Shown here one piece after another: positions 5,890 through 6,467 of a stretch of DNA of 6,467 nt. A program made the position numbers and the translations under genes. The stretch is from GCA-2731375 sp964507245. Lineage in GTDB: Bacteria; Pseudomonadota; Alphaproteobacteria; GCA-2731375. The stretch is from positions 1 to 6,467 of the forward strand of contig CAZDQC010000167.1 in assembly GCA_964507245.1 (NCBI GenBank). The letters run 5' to 3'. The notes below the pieces were generated by a model that ran no database searches, was not told where the DNA came from, and was given only the letters and a program-made list of their open reading frames with translations. Position 1 is the stretch's first letter. Every line of letters starts with the position of its first letter.

Positions 5890-6467
5890 ATGATTGCCAC
5901 CCAATCAACAACCTCGGTGCATTGGCGTGCGTTGATAAGGTCGGATCATGCCAAGTTACCAAGCAAGACAAATGAGAGCTGGCAAGGTTTTTCACGGATT
6001 TGGGCTTTCGTAGCCTCGGCGACAGCTCATGGCGCCATTGTTGCGCTGCTCGTGAACAATACCGCCGAACCCCTCCCCATGGGCCGACCGATGGTCGTCG
6101 AACTGGTCGTCGAAAAGGCCGGCAAATCGACTATTGGTGACGCCACTAAGAATTTGAAGCCCTTGGATACGCCGAGCATGATCGATGACATCGGTGAAAT
6201 TATCACAGGGACACATCCGGATGGTATCGAAGGGCCATCAATATCCACGGTCGTGGCACCGGTGCGGCCAACCAGCGAATATACGGTTGACGTCGCCGCC
6301 ATGTCGAAACTGGTGGCCGCCGTTCCTGAGTCGAAGTCCGCTGATGTTCAAATACCAGCACCGAGAACTCGTAAACAAAGCATGGATCGCCGGAAACGTG
6401 ACCGGGTACAGCACTGGACGGCCAATATCCCTGTACCAAGACCCCGCCGCAAGCCTCCCTCGCAATC
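5890..6467 (+). CDS. tonB: TonB-like energy transducer, 3'-truncated by window edge
   Basis: The frame starting ATG 5890 stays open for 192 full codons to the right edge. It begins three bases after the btuD stop, with AGGG (5879-5882) seven bases upstream as ribosome-binding site. After a cytoplasmic tail of about 36 residues there is one hydrophobic helix, IWAFVASATAHGAIVALLV (37-55). Within it, S43 and H47 reproduce the SxxxH motif of TonB/TolA-type helices, whose serine and histidine are needed for coupling to ExbB/ExbD. PMVVELVVE (67-75) follows, resembling the post-helix segment of alphaproteobacterial TonB proteins. The visible periplasmic part has scattered prolines and a basic run, RPRRKPPSQ (184-192), instead of the long Glu-Pro/Lys-Pro repeat of E. 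coli TonB. The C-terminal receptor-binding domain is not in view. It would transmit proton-motive force to BtuB. TonB is the best call; another single-helix TolA-like protein remains possible. Confidence 0.8.
   Translation, partial: MIATQSTTSVHWRALIRSDHAKLPSKTNESWQGFSRIWAFVASATAHGAIVALLVNNTAEPLPMGRPMVVELVVEKAGKSTIGDATKNLKPLDTPSMIDDIGEIITGTHPDGIEGPSISTVVAPVRPTSEYTVDVAAMSKLVAAVPESKSADVQIPAPRTRKQSMDRRKRDRVQHWTANIPVPRPRRKPPSQ

Noticed and set aside
5992..6465. Several minus-strand open frames at the right edge
   Set aside because: They are antisense shadows of the open plus-strand TonB-like frame, which has a membrane helix, a ribosome site and operon spacing.
1..6467. CRISPR arrays, insertion sequences, tRNA or rRNA genes, phage genes
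   Set aside because: No regularly spaced repeats, transposase motifs, terminal repeats or conserved RNA gene sequences were seen.

Overview
The window reads as a vitamin B12 (cobalamin) uptake locus from a Gram-negative proteobacterium, most likely an alphaproteobacterium. The evidence is an outer-membrane TonB-dependent receptor, a CbtA-type cobalt transporter subunit, a classical cobalamin riboswitch, and a substrate-binding protein of the style common in Rhodospirillales-like genomes. Base composition looks moderate (judged by eye as somewhat over 50% GC). Genus cannot be fixed from the sequence alone. Every gene is on the + strand.

Layout: (1) 1-633 is the 3' part of cbtA, a membrane protein linked to cobalt uptake, whose start lies left of the window. 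(2) 634-1229 is a 596-base gene-free region. It holds a weak candidate promoter (678-704), a complete cobalamin riboswitch aptamer (about 713-914), a terminator-like hairpin with a U-rich tail (972-1030), and about 200 bases of strongly structured leader (hairpins at 1057-1086, 1112-1162 and 1195-1218). The last hairpin abuts the AGGAGG ribosome-binding site of the next gene. (3) 1230-3182 is btuB (TTG start), the outer-membrane receptor. (4) 3183-4094 is btuF, the periplasmic binding protein. (5) 4094-5113 is btuC, the permease. (6) 5110-5886 is btuD, the ATPase. (7) 5890-6467 is the 5' part of a tonB-like energy-transducer gene, running off the right edge.

The five genes from btuB onward are stacked with junctions of 0 bases (TAA/ATG), 1-base overlap, 4-base overlap (ATGA) and a 3-base gap, so they should be one translationally coupled transcript under the riboswitch. 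Together they make a full import line: TonB energises BtuB at the outer membrane, BtuF catches the corrinoid in the periplasm, and BtuCD moves it across the inner membrane. ExbB and ExbD are not in view and may follow to the right.

The genes themselves belong to known families. The least explained part is the 315-base stretch between aptamer and start codon. It contains competing RNA pairings, including a 9-bp helix that is mutually exclusive with two local hairpins, and a hairpin loop complementary to the btuB Shine-Dalgarno region. This suggests an unusually long, possibly two-layer expression platform; that is an inference from base pairing read by eye.
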